The translations under genes were made by a program, and so were the position numbers. Shown one piece after another: positions 1 through 8,782 of a stretch of 64,000 nucleotides of DNA. Under the pieces are notes generated by a model. It did no database searches, was not told the origin of the DNA, and was given only the letters and a program-made list of their open reading frames with translations. The stretch comes from Polynucleobacter parvulilacunae (GTDB lineage: Bacteria > Pseudomonadota > Gammaproteobacteria > Burkholderiales > Burkholderiaceae), in the NCBI RefSeq assembly GCF_018881715.1, contig NZ_JACVPW010000001.1, forward strand, positions 707,337-771,336, in the 5' to 3' direction. Within the stretch, counting starts at the first letter, position 1, and every line of letters begins with the position of its first letter.

Positions 1-975
1 TACTACGCAGTAGCTAAGGCTCGTAATTCTAATTTGAAGCACCGTCCAGTGGGTATGGGCATCATGGGCTTCCAGGATTGCTTGCACATGCAGCGTATTC
101 CTTACGCTAGCGATGAGGCTGTGAAGTTTGCTGATTCTTCCATGGAGGCGGTTTGCTACTACGCTTACCAGGCATCTAATGAACTGGCAGCTGAGCGCGG
201 CGTTTACAGCACCTACAAAGGTTCTTTATGGGATCGCGGCATCCTCCCACAAGATTCAGTAGCGATGTTGGCAGCTGAGCGTGGCGGTTATGTGGAAGTG
301 GACAACTCTTCTACTATGGATTGGAGCGGTTTGCGCGCGAGCATCAAGCAGCACGGTATGCGTAACTCTAATTGCGTGGCAATTGCGCCAACAGCAACGA
401 TTTCTAACATCATTGGCGTTTCTGCTTGCATCGAGCCAACTTTCCAGAACTTGTTTGTGAAATCCAACCTTTCCGGTGAATTCACAGTGGTAAATGAGTA
501 CTTGGTACGTGATTTGAAAGATCGCGGCCTCTGGGATGAGGTAATGATTGCTGACTTGAAGTACTTTGATGGCACCTTGTCGAAGATTGACCGTATTCCA
601 CAGGATTTACGTGATTTGTATGCAACAGCCTTCGAAGTGGAGCCAAGCTGGTTGGTTGAAGCTGCTTCACGTCGTCAGAAGTGGATCGACCAAGCGCAGT
701 CACTCAACATCTACATGGGTGGTGCTTCCGGTAAGAAATTGGACGATACCTACAAGCTGGCTTGGTTGCGCGGCTTGAAGACAACTTATTACCTCCGCAC
801 AATGGCTGCAACCCACGTTGAGAAATCAACTGTTGCAAGCGGTCAGTTGAACTCTGTTTCTAGCGGTGGCGGTGTAAACGGTACTGACGCAGCAGCAGCG
901 CAAGAATTAGATGGCCCAGCTTGCACAATGCGCCCAGGCGATGCCGGTTTCGAAGAATGTGAAGCATGCCAATAA
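1..975 (+). CDS. nrdA: Ribonucleoside-diphosphate reductase alpha subunit, 3' part
   Basis: Large subunit of class Ia ribonucleotide reductase, which reduces ribonucleoside diphosphates to deoxy forms in the cytosol. The frame is open from base 1, so the gene starts before the window and the methionines seen here are internal. Visible are a PTATIS loop (bases 388-405), the adjacent tyrosine pair in TTYYLRT (bases 787-792) that relays the radical from the beta subunit, and a C-terminal CEAC pair just before the stop, matching the redox-active cysteines that re-reduce the active site. The catalytic cysteine region lies upstream of the window. nrdB follows after 44 bases, as expected for an nrdAB operon. 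Confidence 0.96.
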   Translation, partial: YYAVAKARNSNLKHRPVGMGIMGFQDCLHMQRIPYASDEAVKFADSSMEAVCYYAYQASNELAAERGVYSTYKGSLWDRGILPQDSVAMLAAERGGYVEVDNSSTMDWSGLRASIKQHGMRNSNCVAIAPTATISNIIGVSACIEPTFQNLFVKSNLSGEFTVVNEYLVRDLKDRGLWDEVMIADLKYFDGTLSKIDRIPQDLRDLYATAFEVEPSWLVEAASRRQKWIDQAQSLNIYMGGASGKKLDDTYKLAWLRGLKTTYYLRTMAATHVEKSTVASGQLNSVSSGGGVNGTDAAAAQELDGPACTMRPGDAGFEECEACQ

Positions 976-1019
976 GCCATTCGCTTATTGGTCATAAATA
1001 GAATAATTAGGAGAGAGTT

Positions 1020-2195
1020 ATGTTGAATTGGGAAGAGGAAGTGGCTCCAGCACTAGCGAAAGCTGGTATTGCACCGCAGCCGGTTGCAGTGGAGCCACAA
1101 CGCCCACAACCAGATCAAGTGGCAATGGCACCGCAAACTGCTGCGCCTGCACCAGCTGCTGCAGTTGGTGGTGCAGCCTTGCGTGTAAATGCTGCTGATA
1201 AGCGCGTGATTAATGCCAAGACTGACGTCAATCAGTTAGTGCCATTCAAATACAAGTGGGCTTGGGAGAAGTATTTAGCGGGTTGTGCAAACCACTGGAT
1301 GCCACAAGAGATCAATATGAATCGCGATATCGCGCTTTGGAAAGATCCAAATGGCCTGACAGAAGACGAGCGTCGCATTATTAAGCGCAATCTTGGTTTC
1401 TTCACAACCGCCGATTCCTTGGCTGCGAACAATATTGTTTTGGGTACTTATCGCCACATTACTGCTCCAGAATGCCGCCAATACCTATTGCGCCAGGCTT
1501 TTGAAGAGGCTATTCATACTCATGCGTACCAATATATTGTGGAATCTTTGGGCTTAGATCAGTCCGAAATCTTCAATGCGTACAACGAGATTGAGTCAAT
1601 TCGCGCTAAAGATGAGTTCTTGATTCCCTATATTGATGTGTTGACCAATCCAAATTTCAAGACTGGCACACTAGAAGCAGACCAAACATTGCTCCGTTCG
1701 CTGATTGTTTTTGCTTGCGTGATGGAAGGTTTGTTCTTTTATGTTGGTTTTACGCAAATACTTGCAATGGGTCGTCAAAACAAAATGACGGGCGCTGCTG
1801 AGCAGTACCAATACATCCTTCGCGACGAGTCTATGCACTGTAATTTCGGCATCGATTTAATTAATCAAATCAAGCTGGAGAACCCGCAGTTATGGACTTC
1901 CGCGTTCAAAGACGAGATCAAAGCTATCTTCGAAAAAGCGGTCGAATTAGAGTACCGTTATGCCGAAGATACGATGCCTCGCGGGGTGCTCGGATTGAAC
2001 GCTCCGATGTTCAAAGGGTACCTAAGATACATCTGTAATCGCAGATGTTTGCAAATAGGACTTGACGCGATGTTCCCAAATGAAGAGAATCCATTTCCAT
2101 GGATGTCAGAAATGATTGATCTGAAAAAAGAACGAAACTTTTTTGAGACACGCGTTATTGAGTATCAAACTGGCGGTGCGCTAAGTTGGGAGTAG
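1020..2195 (+). CDS. nrdB: Ribonucleoside-diphosphate reductase beta subunit
   Basis: Small, radical-generating subunit of class Ia ribonucleotide reductase (391 aa). The diiron ligands are visible: D132, E163, H166, E236, E270 and H273. The radical tyrosine is Y170, four residues after H166, as in the class Ia family. The first ~55 residues are an alanine/proline/glutamine-rich extension before the conserved fold, longer than in the E. coli protein and without an obvious domain. An AGGAGAG ribosome-binding site ends a few bases before the ATG. It forms an operon with nrdA, closed by the hairpin at 2342-2373. Confidence 0.97.
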   Translation: MLNWEEEVAPALAKAGIAPQPVAVEPQRPQPDQVAMAPQTAAPAPAAAVGGAALRVNAADKRVINAKTDVNQLVPFKYKWAWEKYLAGCANHWMPQEINMNRDIALWKDPNGLTEDERRIIKRNLGFFTTADSLAANNIVLGTYRHITAPECRQYLLRQAFEEAIHTHAYQYIVESLGLDQSEIFNAYNEIESIRAKDEFLIPYIDVLTNPNFKTGTLEADQTLLRSLIVFACVMEGLFFYVGFTQILAMGRQNKMTGAAEQYQYILRDESMHCNFGIDLINQIKLENPQLWTSAFKDEIKAIFEKAVELEYRYAEDTMPRGVLGLNAPMFKGYLRYICNRRCLQIGLDAMFPNEENPFPWMSEMIDLKKERNFFETRVIEYQTGGALSWE

Positions 2196-2527
2196 TAAGT
2201 AGTAAGTAAGCGCATAGCCGGCTAAATTGGAGATTAGACGGTTGGATAGTTTAAGAAGTCAGCAAAAACAGACTCAAATCCGAAAACCCTTGCTCAAGGG
2301 TGCCTGGGCTATTCTCTCTATTTTTTCCAGCACATTTAAGAAGCCGTTGTCCTTTGGGTCAACGGCTTTTTTTCCAGGATTCATTAGCGTGCAGCACCTA
2401 GCATCAAGCCGCGCGCCGATGAATGGCTCGCTCGTCAGCTCCAAAGGGTTGCAAAACCAGGCGGAATTAGATGGTCGGGTCTTCTTAATGTAGTTTTGTA
2501 CTAATCCTCACGTGAAGGAGTATTAAT
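2196..2527. other. Intergenic region between nrdB and the histone-like gene
   Basis: A 332-base stretch without a convincing gene. It contains a strong terminator-like hairpin (2342-2373) and a shorter perfect hairpin at 2286-2301 (ACCCTT, loop GCTC, AAGGGT). An 88-codon open frame at 2227-2493 runs straight through the terminator, has no recognisable protein features and no good ribosome-binding site, so I do not call it. The last ~120 bases should hold the promoter of the histone-like gene; a GAAGGAG ribosome-binding site lies at about 2514-2520. Confidence 0.6.
2342..2373 (+). terminator. Rho-independent terminator of nrdAB
   Basis: Perfect 8-bp stem AGCCGTTG / CAACGGCT separated by ten bases and followed directly by a run of T. 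It lies about 150 bases after the nrdB stop and before the histone-like gene. Confidence 0.85.
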
Positions 2528-2851
2528 ATGGCAATCGCCAAGAAAAAACCTGCTGCAAAGAAACCAGCTGCTAAGAAAAAAGTAGCTGCTAAGAAGCCAG
2601 CTGCTAAAAAAGTAGCTAAAAAGAAGCCAGCTGCTAAAAAAGTAGCTGCTAAGAAGCCTGCTGCTAAAAAAGTAGCTAAGAAGCGTCCTGCTGCTAAAAA
2701 AGCTGCTGCTAAGAAGCCTGCTGCTAAAAAAGTAGCTAAGAAGCGTCCTGCTGCTAAAAAAGCTGCTGCTAAGAAGCCTGCTGCTAAAAAAGTAGCTAAG
2801 AAGAAGCCAGCTGCTAAGAAAGCTGCACGTAAAGTAGCAAAAAAAAAGTAA
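2528..2851 (+). CDS. Histone H1-like lysine/alanine/proline-rich DNA-binding protein
   Basis: Small, very basic nucleoid-associated protein of the bacterial histone H1-like (AlgP/HctB-like) type: almost only K, A, P and V, in KPAAKK and VAKKK repeats, presumably binding DNA without sequence preference. The annotated frame gives 107 aa and stops at TAA 2849-2851. The stop follows nine A residues (2839-2847) that create the heptamer A AAA AAG read in the correct phase for -1 slippage. Directly after it the -1 frame encodes 38 more residues of the same composition ending in AAAWPFPTGTRP, a tail I recall from related betaproteobacterial H1-like proteins. The true product is therefore probably 145 aa, either through ribosomal frameshifting or because one A is missing from this copy or assembly. 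GAAGGAG precedes the ATG. Confidence 0.88.
   Translation: MAIAKKKPAAKKPAAKKKVAAKKPAAKKVAKKKPAAKKVAAKKPAAKKVAKKRPAAKKAAAKKPAAKKVAKKRPAAKKAAAKKPAAKKVAKKKPAAKKAARKVAKKK
2581..2820 (+). repeat. 60-bp minisatellite in the histone-like gene (four copies)
   Basis: Four consecutive 60-base units (2581, 2641, 2701, 2761) differ from each other at only a few positions. Each encodes 20 residues of the type VAAKKPAAKKVAKKKPAAKK. The unit length is a multiple of three, so gain or loss of copies would keep the frame and only change the length of the basic domain. Confidence 0.85.
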
Positions 2852-2964
2852 GTAAGCCTGCTGCGAAGAAAGCGGGCTCTGCTGTAAAAAAGCCCGCGGC
2901 TAAGAAAGCTGCGCTAGCATCATCTGCCGCTGCTTGGCCCTTCCCAACTGGCACACGTCCTTAA
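2849..2964 (+). other. C-terminal tail of the histone-like protein in the -1 frame
   Basis: After a -1 slip on A AAA AAG (2842-2848) reading continues at GTA 2848-2850 and stays open to TAA 2962-2964, adding 38 codons: first more KPAAKK-type sequence, then LASSAAAWPFPTGTRP. It keeps the composition of the upstream gene and lies before the terminator at 2984-3012, so it is in the same transcript. A 7-bp stem (GCGGGCT 2872-2878 / AGCCCGC 2891-2897) lies 23 bases beyond the slip site, further than the usual 5-9 for a stimulator. Whether the tail is made by frameshifting or lost by mutation cannot be decided here. Confidence 0.75.
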
Positions 2965-2983
2965 TCAGACGGGTGTTACTAGA

Positions 2984-3012
2984 AGGGGTCTCTCACGAGA
3001 CCCCTTTTTTTT
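2984..3012 (+). terminator. Rho-independent terminator of the histone-like gene
   Basis: Perfect 9-bp stem AGGGGTCTC / GAGACCCCT with a TCAC loop, followed by eight T. It lies 20 bases after the stop of the -1 frame tail. Confidence 0.92.
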
Positions 3013-3064
3013 ATTGCCTAAAGTTTGATTGACTCAGATTCGAGTCGAGGCGCACCTAAAGTGC

Positions 3065-4024
3065 TTAGAAGCTAAAGCCAAATGCTGTTTTAAATTGGGC
3101 TGCGATCTGATCTTTGCTGGGTTGGTGATTTTGCGGTCCTTGATGGGTAATCTTGATTGAGCCCATCAAACTGGCTAAGCGACCAGTAGTTTCCCAATCC
3201 ATGCCGTTTTCTAAGCCAAACAGCAATCCACCGCGGAATGCATCGCCACAACCGGTTGGATCAACCACTTTTGCCGCTGGTACTGGTGGAATTGCAACAC
3301 ATTTACCGTCAAAGTAGATATCGGCACCTTCGGCGCCTTTGGTAACGATGAGTGCCTTCACTCTTTCAGCGACTTTTGCCAAGCTCAAGCCCGTTCTTTG
3401 GGAAAGCATCTCTCCCTCATAGTCATTTACTGCCAAATAGCTAGCGAGGTCGATTAATTCCAGCAATTCTGGACCATTAAACATCGGCAAGCCTTGGCCC
3501 GGATCGAAGATAAAGGGAATACTTGCATCGGCAAGTTGATGGCAATGTTCCCACATCCCTTGGCGGCCATCGGGAGCAACGATTCCCAATTTTGCTGGAC
3601 CCTTAGCGTTCTTGCTGCGTTCAGCTACCACTGCAGAAACCTGATTCAGGTGGGATTCACCCATTGCACCTGGATGAAATGCGGTGATTTGGTTATTTGC
3701 CTGATCGGTTGTGATCATTGCTTGCGCAGTAAATGCTTTATCGATTTGGCGAATATGGCTTGCATCAATTTTGAGTTGCTCAAGACGACTCATATACGGA
3801 GCAGCATCACCGCCAACAGTAGCCATGATGATGGGGTCGCCACCCAAAAGATTGAGGTTGTATGCAATATTGCCAGCGCAACCACCAAACTCGCGGCGCA
3901 TAGTTGGCACCAAGAAGGCTACGTTCAGGATGTGAATTTGCTCTGGGAGAATTTGATCGGCAAATTTGCCTTCAAAGTTCATGATGGTGTCGTAGGCGAT
4001 GGAGCCACAGATCAAGCTAGCCAT
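3065..4024 (-). CDS. PfkB-family carbohydrate/nucleoside kinase (adenosine kinase-like)
   Basis: Ribokinase/PfkB superfamily kinase of 319 aa that transfers phosphate from ATP to a sugar or nucleoside hydroxyl. It has the FGGCAGNIAYNLNLLG glycine-rich substrate region (46-61) and the C-terminal PfkB signature DPTGCGDAFRGG (255-266), with D261 as catalytic base and the GCGD anion hole. Related betaproteobacteria carry an adenosine-kinase-annotated paralogue next to prmA, so adenosine is the best guess, but ribose-type substrates cannot be excluded. It lies 52 bases downstream of the prmA fusion on the same strand and may be co-transcribed. Confidence 0.85.
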   Translation of the reverse strand: MASLICGSIAYDTIMNFEGKFADQILPEQIHILNVAFLVPTMRREFGGCAGNIAYNLNLLGGDPIIMATVGGDAAPYMSRLEQLKIDASHIRQIDKAFTAQAMITTDQANNQITAFHPGAMGESHLNQVSAVVAERSKNAKGPAKLGIVAPDGRQGMWEHCHQLADASIPFIFDPGQGLPMFNGPELLELIDLASYLAVNDYEGEMLSQRTGLSLAKVAERVKALIVTKGAEGADIYFDGKCVAIPPVPAAKVVDPTGCGDAFRGGLLFGLENGMDWETTGRLASLMGSIKITHQGPQNHQPSKDQIAAQFKTAFGFSF

Positions 4025-4076
4025 AAATTACTTTCTTTTTAAAAATAAGGGGTAAATGTGGGTTTTGTGAATAGGT

Positions 4077-5606
4077 TTAAGGGTAAAGCACGCGAACGCG
4101 ATAGCCTGCAGCATTGGGCGGCAAGGAGACGGGTAAATCCATCTGAAGCATTTCTCCCGAAGGGATTCCTTTTTTTAAAAAATCAGGATGAGATTCTTGC
4201 CAAGTCTGTGGTAACCACTCTTGTGGTGTGAATTGCAGTGATTTGATTTCAGATTCTTCGGCGTCAGTCAAAGAGATTTCTAAATTTGGTGGCAAAACTG
4301 CAATCGCCAGACGATTTTGTATCTCCACTTGCAACAGAGGTTGATTTGCGCCGCTTTTAAGCCCCTCTCGCGCGTTTTCTGTTGCTAATGCGGCTGAAGT
4401 TATTTTCCATGCAGAAAAATCGCTCACAGTGCGATCTAGACATCCTAGTGCGCGACAAAGTTTTGCATCAATACGTTGTAAAACATGAAATGCATTCACG
4501 GAAATTGCATTCGATGTTCCATCAACCCTTGGCGCTATTGCAGGAAGCAATGAATTTCTAGAGAGATGCTCTCCAAAAACAAGCAGCAATAGAAATAAAC
4601 CAACTAAAAACGCGAACTTAAGACTTTTTTTTTGAGCAGGTGCAGCAAAAGCAGTTTTTGCATTGCTTTGCTGGTTTGAATTTAGAGTTCCGTGTAGGCA
4701 AACCCAGCCTTCACTCTCTTTCCAGACGGAGAGTTTGAGCCATTGGCTATAGGTAGCGATGACTTCTTCCGCTTGGCGTGCAAGGACTCCAGACAGAACT
4801 ATTCTTCCGCCCACTTTCATCTTATTTACCAATGCGGGAGCAAGAACCTGTAGTGGATTGGCCAAAATATTGGCCATCACGATGTCGTATTTGGTTTCTG
4901 CAGCGAGTTCTGGGGCACCTTGGTTGGGTAAAACAAAACGAATCGTGGTGTTATTGATTTCTGCATTGCTGCGCGCTGCAACCATGGCCTGAGGGTCGAT
5001 ATCCGTGCCAATCACAGGATTGCAGCCCAGTTTTGCTGCAGCGATCGCCAAAATGCCTGAGCCGCAACCGTAATCGAGCAGGCTTTGGTTTTGTAAATTA
5101 GTTTGTTGCTCAAGCCAAAGAAGGCATAGATGTGTTGTTGGGTGACTACCGGTTCCGAACGCTAGACCGGGATCAACGGCGAGACAAATCGCATTGGGAT
5201 CGGTCGGGGCATCATGCCAAGAAGGTACTACCCAAATACGCTCACCAATCTGAATGGGTGTAAATTGACTTTGAGTCAGTCTTACCCAATCTTGTTCCTC
5301 AACGATTTTTTCTTGCGGAGGACTCAGTTGAAAGCCTGCTTCTTTGAGTGAGGCAAGGAGTTCGGGAATAAATTCTGCGCTACCAGAAGCATCAATTTCC
5401 GGATTAAAGAGGGCGATTACTGATGATCTGTCCCAAGCCTGAACTTCTGGAGAAAGACCGGGTTCTCCATAAAGTGGGTTCTCGTCGTAGCCGCCTGCTG
5501 CGTCATCTTCAACGGTGACCGATAGAGCACCCAAGTCCAAAAGCGCATCACCCAAAGGCTCAGCGGTTTCAGCAACTACCGTAAATACCAGTTCACGATA
5601 GGACAT
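4077..5606 (-). CDS. prmA: PrmA ribosomal protein L11 methyltransferase fused to a membrane DUF3426 domain
   Basis: Residues 1-~305 are a full PrmA, the SAM-dependent enzyme that trimethylates ribosomal protein L11: GTGSHPTT (151-158), SAM loop DYGCGSG (178-184) and the NILANPL substrate motif (247-252). The gene then continues in frame for 200 more residues: a polar linker, a basic AQKKSLK stretch, one transmembrane helix (~331-346) and a DUF3426-like domain to residue 509. PrmA is normally ~300 aa; in related genomes DUF3426 belongs to a separate downstream gene that starts with a zinc ribbon. Here the ribbon is absent. By the positive-inside rule PrmA stays cytoplasmic and the DUF3426 part is periplasmic. 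It follows accC after 25 bases on the same strand. Confidence 0.9.
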   Translation of the reverse strand: MSYRELVFTVVAETAEPLGDALLDLGALSVTVEDDAAGGYDENPLYGEPGLSPEVQAWDRSSVIALFNPEIDASGSAEFIPELLASLKEAGFQLSPPQEKIVEEQDWVRLTQSQFTPIQIGERIWVVPSWHDAPTDPNAICLAVDPGLAFGTGSHPTTHLCLLWLEQQTNLQNQSLLDYGCGSGILAIAAAKLGCNPVIGTDIDPQAMVAARSNAEINNTTIRFVLPNQGAPELAAETKYDIVMANILANPLQVLAPALVNKMKVGGRIVLSGVLARQAEEVIATYSQWLKLSVWKESEGWVCLHGTLNSNQQSNAKTAFAAPAQKKSLKFAFLVGLFLLLLVFGEHLSRNSLLPAIAPRVDGTSNAISVNAFHVLQRIDAKLCRALGCLDRTVSDFSAWKITSAALATENAREGLKSGANQPLLQVEIQNRLAIAVLPPNLEISLTDAEESEIKSLQFTPQEWLPQTWQESHPDFLKKGIPSGEMLQMDLPVSLPPNAAGYRVRVLYP

Positions 5607-5631
5607 GAGGCGCTCGCGTTAGTGGCATAAA

Positions 5632-6996
5632 TTAGGATTTACCGCGACTTGCAGCTTGCTCTTCTAAGCGGTGCTCCAAGTAATGAATGCTGGTACCGCC
5701 TTCAATGAAGTTTGGATCAAGCATCAGCTCACGATGGAGTGGCACATTGGTTGTAATGCCGTCAATCACCATCTCGGAGAGTGCAATTTGCATGCGGCGG
5801 ATAGCTTGCTCACGCGTATTGCCGTAAGAAATTAACTTACCAATCATGGAGTCGTAGTTTGATGGCACCACATAACCACTGTAGGCATGGGAATCAACGC
5901 GAATACCAGGGCCACCAGGCATGTGGAATGAACCAATTTTGCCTGGGCTCGGGGTGAACTTAAATGGATCTTCCGCATTTAAGCGGCACTCAATCGCGTG
6001 ACCACGGAAAACAATGTCTTTTTGGCGATAACTGAGTTTCAGGCCAGCAGCAATACGAATTTGTTCCTGAACAATATCCACGCCAGTAATCATTTCCGTT
6101 ACTGGATGCTCAACCTGAACACGGGTATTCATCTCAATGAAGAAGAATTCACCATCTTCGTAGAGAAACTCAAATGTACCGGCGCCACGGTAGCCAATCT
6201 TGCGACAGGCTTCTGCGCAACGCTCGCCAATTTTGGCGATCAAGCGACGATCAATGCCAGGTGCTGGAGCTTCTTCAATCACTTTTTGGTGACGACGCTG
6301 CATAGAGCAATCGCGCTCGCCCAACCAAATAGCATTGCCATGGGTATCGGCCAAAATCTGAATTTCTACGTGGCGAGGCTTTTCTAAAAACTTCTCCATA
6401 TAGACTTCTGGGTTACCAAAGGCGCGACCGGCTTCTTCACGAGTCATATTGACCGCATTGATGAGTGCAGCTTCAGTATGTACAACACGCATACCGCGAC
6501 CACCGCCACCGCCAGCAGCTTTAATAATTACCGGATAGCCAACTTTTTTCGCAGTCGCAATAATTTCTTTTGGGTTATCAGGTAGCGCACCCTCTGATCC
6601 AGGTACGCAAGGTACGCCAGCTTTAATCATCGCGCGTTTGGCGGAAACCTTATCACCCATCAAGCGAATCGATGCAGCTGTAGGCCCAATAAAAGCAAAT
6701 CCGGACTTCTCAACACGTTCTGCAAAGTCGGCATTCTCAGAAAGAAAGCCATAACCAGGATGAATTGCCTCTGCGTCGGTGACTTCTGCCGCAGAAATAA
6801 TTGCTGGCATATTGAGGTAGCTGAGCGGAGATGGCGCTGGTCCGATGCAGACAGCTTCATCAGCCAGCTTTACATACTTCGCTTCTTTATCTGCGGTGGA
6901 ATAGACCACGACAGTTTTAATTCCCAACTCGCGGCATGCGCGTTGGATACGGAGAGCAATTTCTCCCCGATTGGCAATCAGAATCTTATCGAACAT
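5632..6996 (-). CDS. accC: Acetyl-CoA carboxylase, biotin carboxylase subunit
   Basis: ATP-dependent carboxylation of the biotin on AccB, first half-reaction of malonyl-CoA synthesis in the cytosol. The 454-aa length is normal. It starts with the typical [17 protein letters not shown]-terminus (2-17), carries the ATP-grasp glycine loop GGGGRGM (about 163-169), and the [14 protein letters not shown] segment with the catalytic glutamates and arginine. It follows accB after 49 bases on the same strand, forming the classical accBC pair. Confidence 0.98.
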   Translation of the reverse strand: MFDKILIANRGEIALRIQRACRELGIKTVVVYSTADKEAKYVKLADEAVCIGPAPSPLSYLNMPAIISAAEVTDAEAIHPGYGFLSENADFAERVEKSGFAFIGPTAASIRLMGDKVSAKRAMIKAGVPCVPGSEGALPDNPKEIIATAKKVGYPVIIKAAGGGGGRGMRVVHTEAALINAVNMTREEAGRAFGNPEVYMEKFLEKPRHVEIQILADTHGNAIWLGERDCSMQRRHQKVIEEAPAPGIDRRLIAKIGERCAEACRKIGYRGAGTFEFLYEDGEFFFIEMNTRVQVEHPVTEMITGVDIVQEQIRIAAGLKLSYRQKDIVFRGHAIECRLNAEDPFKFTPSPGKIGSFHMPGGPGIRVDSHAYSGYVVPSNYDSMIGKLISYGNTREQAIRRMQIALSEMVIDGITTNVPLHRELMLDPNFIEGGTSIHYLEHRLEEQAASRGKS

Positions 6997-7045
6997 GTCG
7001 GCTCTGAGTTAAGTAACTGTGAATTGGAATAGATCTTGAGATCTA

Positions 7046-7513
7046 TTAGGCGATGATGAAAAGTGGCTGGTCAAATTCAACACCTTGACCGTTTTCACAG
7101 AGGATTTCCTTAACCACACCAGCGTGCTCAGATTCAATCTCATTGAGCAACTTCATCGCTTCAATGATGCAAAGTGTTTGACCAACTTTTACCGTGTCGC
7201 CAATATTGACGAAGTTTGGAGATTCTGGATTTGGGGCGCGGTAGAAGGTGCCAACCATTGGGGATTTAGCAACAGAGCCAGTTTGAACAGCAGGCGTTTC
7301 AACCGCAACTGCCGCTGGGGCAGGAGCACTGGCTGCTGGCGCAGCTTGCATCACTTGTGCTGGTGCTTGATTTGCATAAACCACCTGACCGACTGGAGCT
7401 GAAGATCCGGCATTGACGATACGAACGCGATCTTCGCCTTCATTTACTTCTAGTTCTGAAATACCTGATTCAGAGACTAAATCGATCAAGGTTTTAAGTT
7501 TTCTGAGATCCAT
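7046..7513 (-). CDS. accB: Acetyl-CoA carboxylase biotin carboxyl carrier protein
   Basis: Biotinylated carrier subunit of acetyl-CoA carboxylase, 155 aa. An N-terminal conserved segment ([26 protein letters not shown]) is followed by an alanine/proline-rich flexible linker (~50-75) and the C-terminal biotinyl domain, with the modified lysine K121 in EAMKL. A strong AGAGAGGAAG ribosome-binding site precedes the ATG at 7513. It is between aroQ and accC on the same strand. Confidence 0.98.
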   Translation of the reverse strand: MDLRKLKTLIDLVSESGISELEVNEGEDRVRIVNAGSSAPVGQVVYANQAPAQVMQAAPAASAPAPAAVAVETPAVQTGSVAKSPMVGTFYRAPNPESPNFVNIGDTVKVGQTLCIIEAMKLLNEIESEHAGVVKEILCENGQGVEFDQPLFIIA

Positions 7514-7549
7514 ACGAGTGCTTCCTCTCTTGTAATTCTTTAAGTAGAT

Positions 7550-7999
7550 TTATTTCTGTAAACGAGTAATGGCCGCTTGTAGTGCCAATTCATAGCCAAT
7601 GGCACCAAGACCACAAATCACTCCAGCCGCAATATCTGACAGGTAGGAATGTTTGCGGAATTCTTCGCGCTGATGAATATTGGACAAATGGACTTCTGTA
7701 AAAGGTATGGCTACCCCAGCCAAGACATCGCGCAATGCAACGCTGGTGTGGGTAAAAGCACCTGGATTGATGATGATGAAATCAACCCCGTCTTGTTTGG
7801 CCTTTTGAATGCGGTCAATTAACTCGCCTTCATGATTGCTTTGAAAGGTGCTTAGGTCGACGGACTGTGCTTTTGCCAGTTCGCCTAGCTTTTGATGAAT
7901 GTCTTCCAGGGTAGTTTTGCCGTAAACATCTGGTTCACGGGTGCCTAATAAATTTAGGTTTGGGCCCTGAATTACGAGAATTGAAGCTTTTTTGGACAT
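7550..7999 (-). CDS. aroQ: 3-dehydroquinate dehydratase, type II
   Basis: Type II dehydroquinase, third step of the shikimate pathway (3-dehydroquinate to 3-dehydroshikimate). The 149-aa size is typical. [16 protein letters not shown] (11-26) contains the active-site arginine and the tyrosine of the mobile loop; [14 protein letters not shown] and [11 protein letters not shown] hold the substrate-binding Asn and the catalytic His. It stands 36 bases upstream of accB, the common betaproteobacterial aroQ-accB-accC order, and is likely the first gene of that operon. Confidence 0.97.
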   Translation of the reverse strand: MSKKASILVIQGPNLNLLGTREPDVYGKTTLEDIHQKLGELAKAQSVDLSTFQSNHEGELIDRIQKAKQDGVDFIIINPGAFTHTSVALRDVLAGVAIPFTEVHLSNIHQREEFRKHSYLSDIAAGVICGLGAIGYELALQAAITRLQK

Positions 8000-8070
8000 A
8001 GATCCCTGTTTTTAGAGGCAGTTAAGCGTTTAACTCTTAATAACTTCATGCTCGATTGCTTATGGGGGAA

Positions 8071-8172
8071 AGTATACCTTTAGAAAGCTCGGTAGAGACC
8101 AAAAAAGCAGTTCAAAAATGAGAATTTCCTACTCTTTTAAATGCAGATAATGAAAAATATTGCATTATCTGC
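8071..8172 (-). promoter_or_regulatory. Intergenic hairpin and possible -10 upstream of aroQ
   Basis: The 229-base gap 8000-8228 holds a perfect 10-bp inverted repeat, GCAGATAATG (8143-8152) / CATTATCTGC (8163-8172), with a ten-base AT-rich loop. It has no real T tract on either strand, so it is at best a weak terminator of the TlpA-like gene; an operator is possible. On the minus strand a TATACT (8071-8076) could be a -10 for aroQ-accBC, but I see no good -35 at 17 bases. Confidence 0.35.
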
Positions 8173-8228
8173 TTAATATTTAGGCAGTATTCAAAAATAG
8201 ATAGGGAATAAAAATCAACTAAAGATGT

Positions 8229-8756
8229 CTATAAGGCCGACTTAATAGCGCTTCTTACGTCTTCTTCGCTTATCTTTCCTAATTTGCTATACGTTGCCTT
8301 ACCCTTGGCATTGATGATGATGGTGTATGGCAGTGCACCTTGAGAATTTCCCAGTTGCTTAGAAAGATTGCTTCCCTCTAGGCCGCCAACAACGATGGGG
8401 TAGTCAACTGGAGTTTTTGAGAGAAATTCGCGAATATTAGAGGGAGAATCGATGCCGATACCAACAAATAAGATATTTTGCTGAAAAAACTCTTGCTGAA
8501 GCTTGTCTAAAGTAGGCATTTCTTCAACACAAGGAGGGCACCAGGAGGCCCAAAAGTTCACCACCAGGACTTTTCCTTGCCATTTTTGGGTATCAATTGG
8601 TTTTCCGTCTGGAGATTGCCAAGAATTGGCAAAAAATGCTTTTACAGCCGGGTCACTAGCTAAGCCAGTTTTATAAATCCATTGCGAAGTCACTACCCCT
8701 GCAAGGAGTGCCAAAAGACTAATTGCGACGATGATGATCCATTGTCTGCGGTTCAT
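8229..8756 (-). CDS. TlpA-like membrane-anchored thioredoxin-fold protein
   Basis: Periplasmic thiol-disulfide oxidoreductase of the TlpA/ResA family, 175 aa. One uncleaved N-terminal transmembrane segment (~6-24) anchors a thioredoxin fold with the WCPPC active site (72-76, C73 and C76) in NFWASWCPPCVEEMP, and a cis-proline in GALPYT. Such proteins usually reduce disulfides, for example in apocytochromes c, but no cytochrome maturation genes lie nearby, so the substrate is unknown. It is divergent from mpl with only 26 bases between starts. Confidence 0.92.
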   Translation of the reverse strand: MNRRQWIIIVAISLLALLAGVVTSQWIYKTGLASDPAVKAFFANSWQSPDGKPIDTQKWQGKVLVVNFWASWCPPCVEEMPTLDKLQQEFFQQNILFVGIGIDSPSNIREFLSKTPVDYPIVVGGLEGSNLSKQLGNSQGALPYTIIINAKGKATYSKLGKISEEDVRSAIKSAL

Positions 8757-8782
8757 TGCAACTCCTTCGCTAAAATTCGCTA

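Noticed and set aside
2227-2493. 88-codon open frame between nrdB and the histone-like gene
   Set aside because: It crosses a strong terminator, lacks a ribosome-binding site and shows no protein-like composition or motif.
3494-4042. 182-codon open frame on the plus strand
   Set aside because: It is fully antisense to the conserved PfkB kinase, with no motif or ribosome-binding site, so a chance shadow frame.
5998-6387. 129-codon open frame on the plus strand inside accC
   Set aside because: Antisense to a highly conserved enzyme gene; typical shadow of its codon usage.
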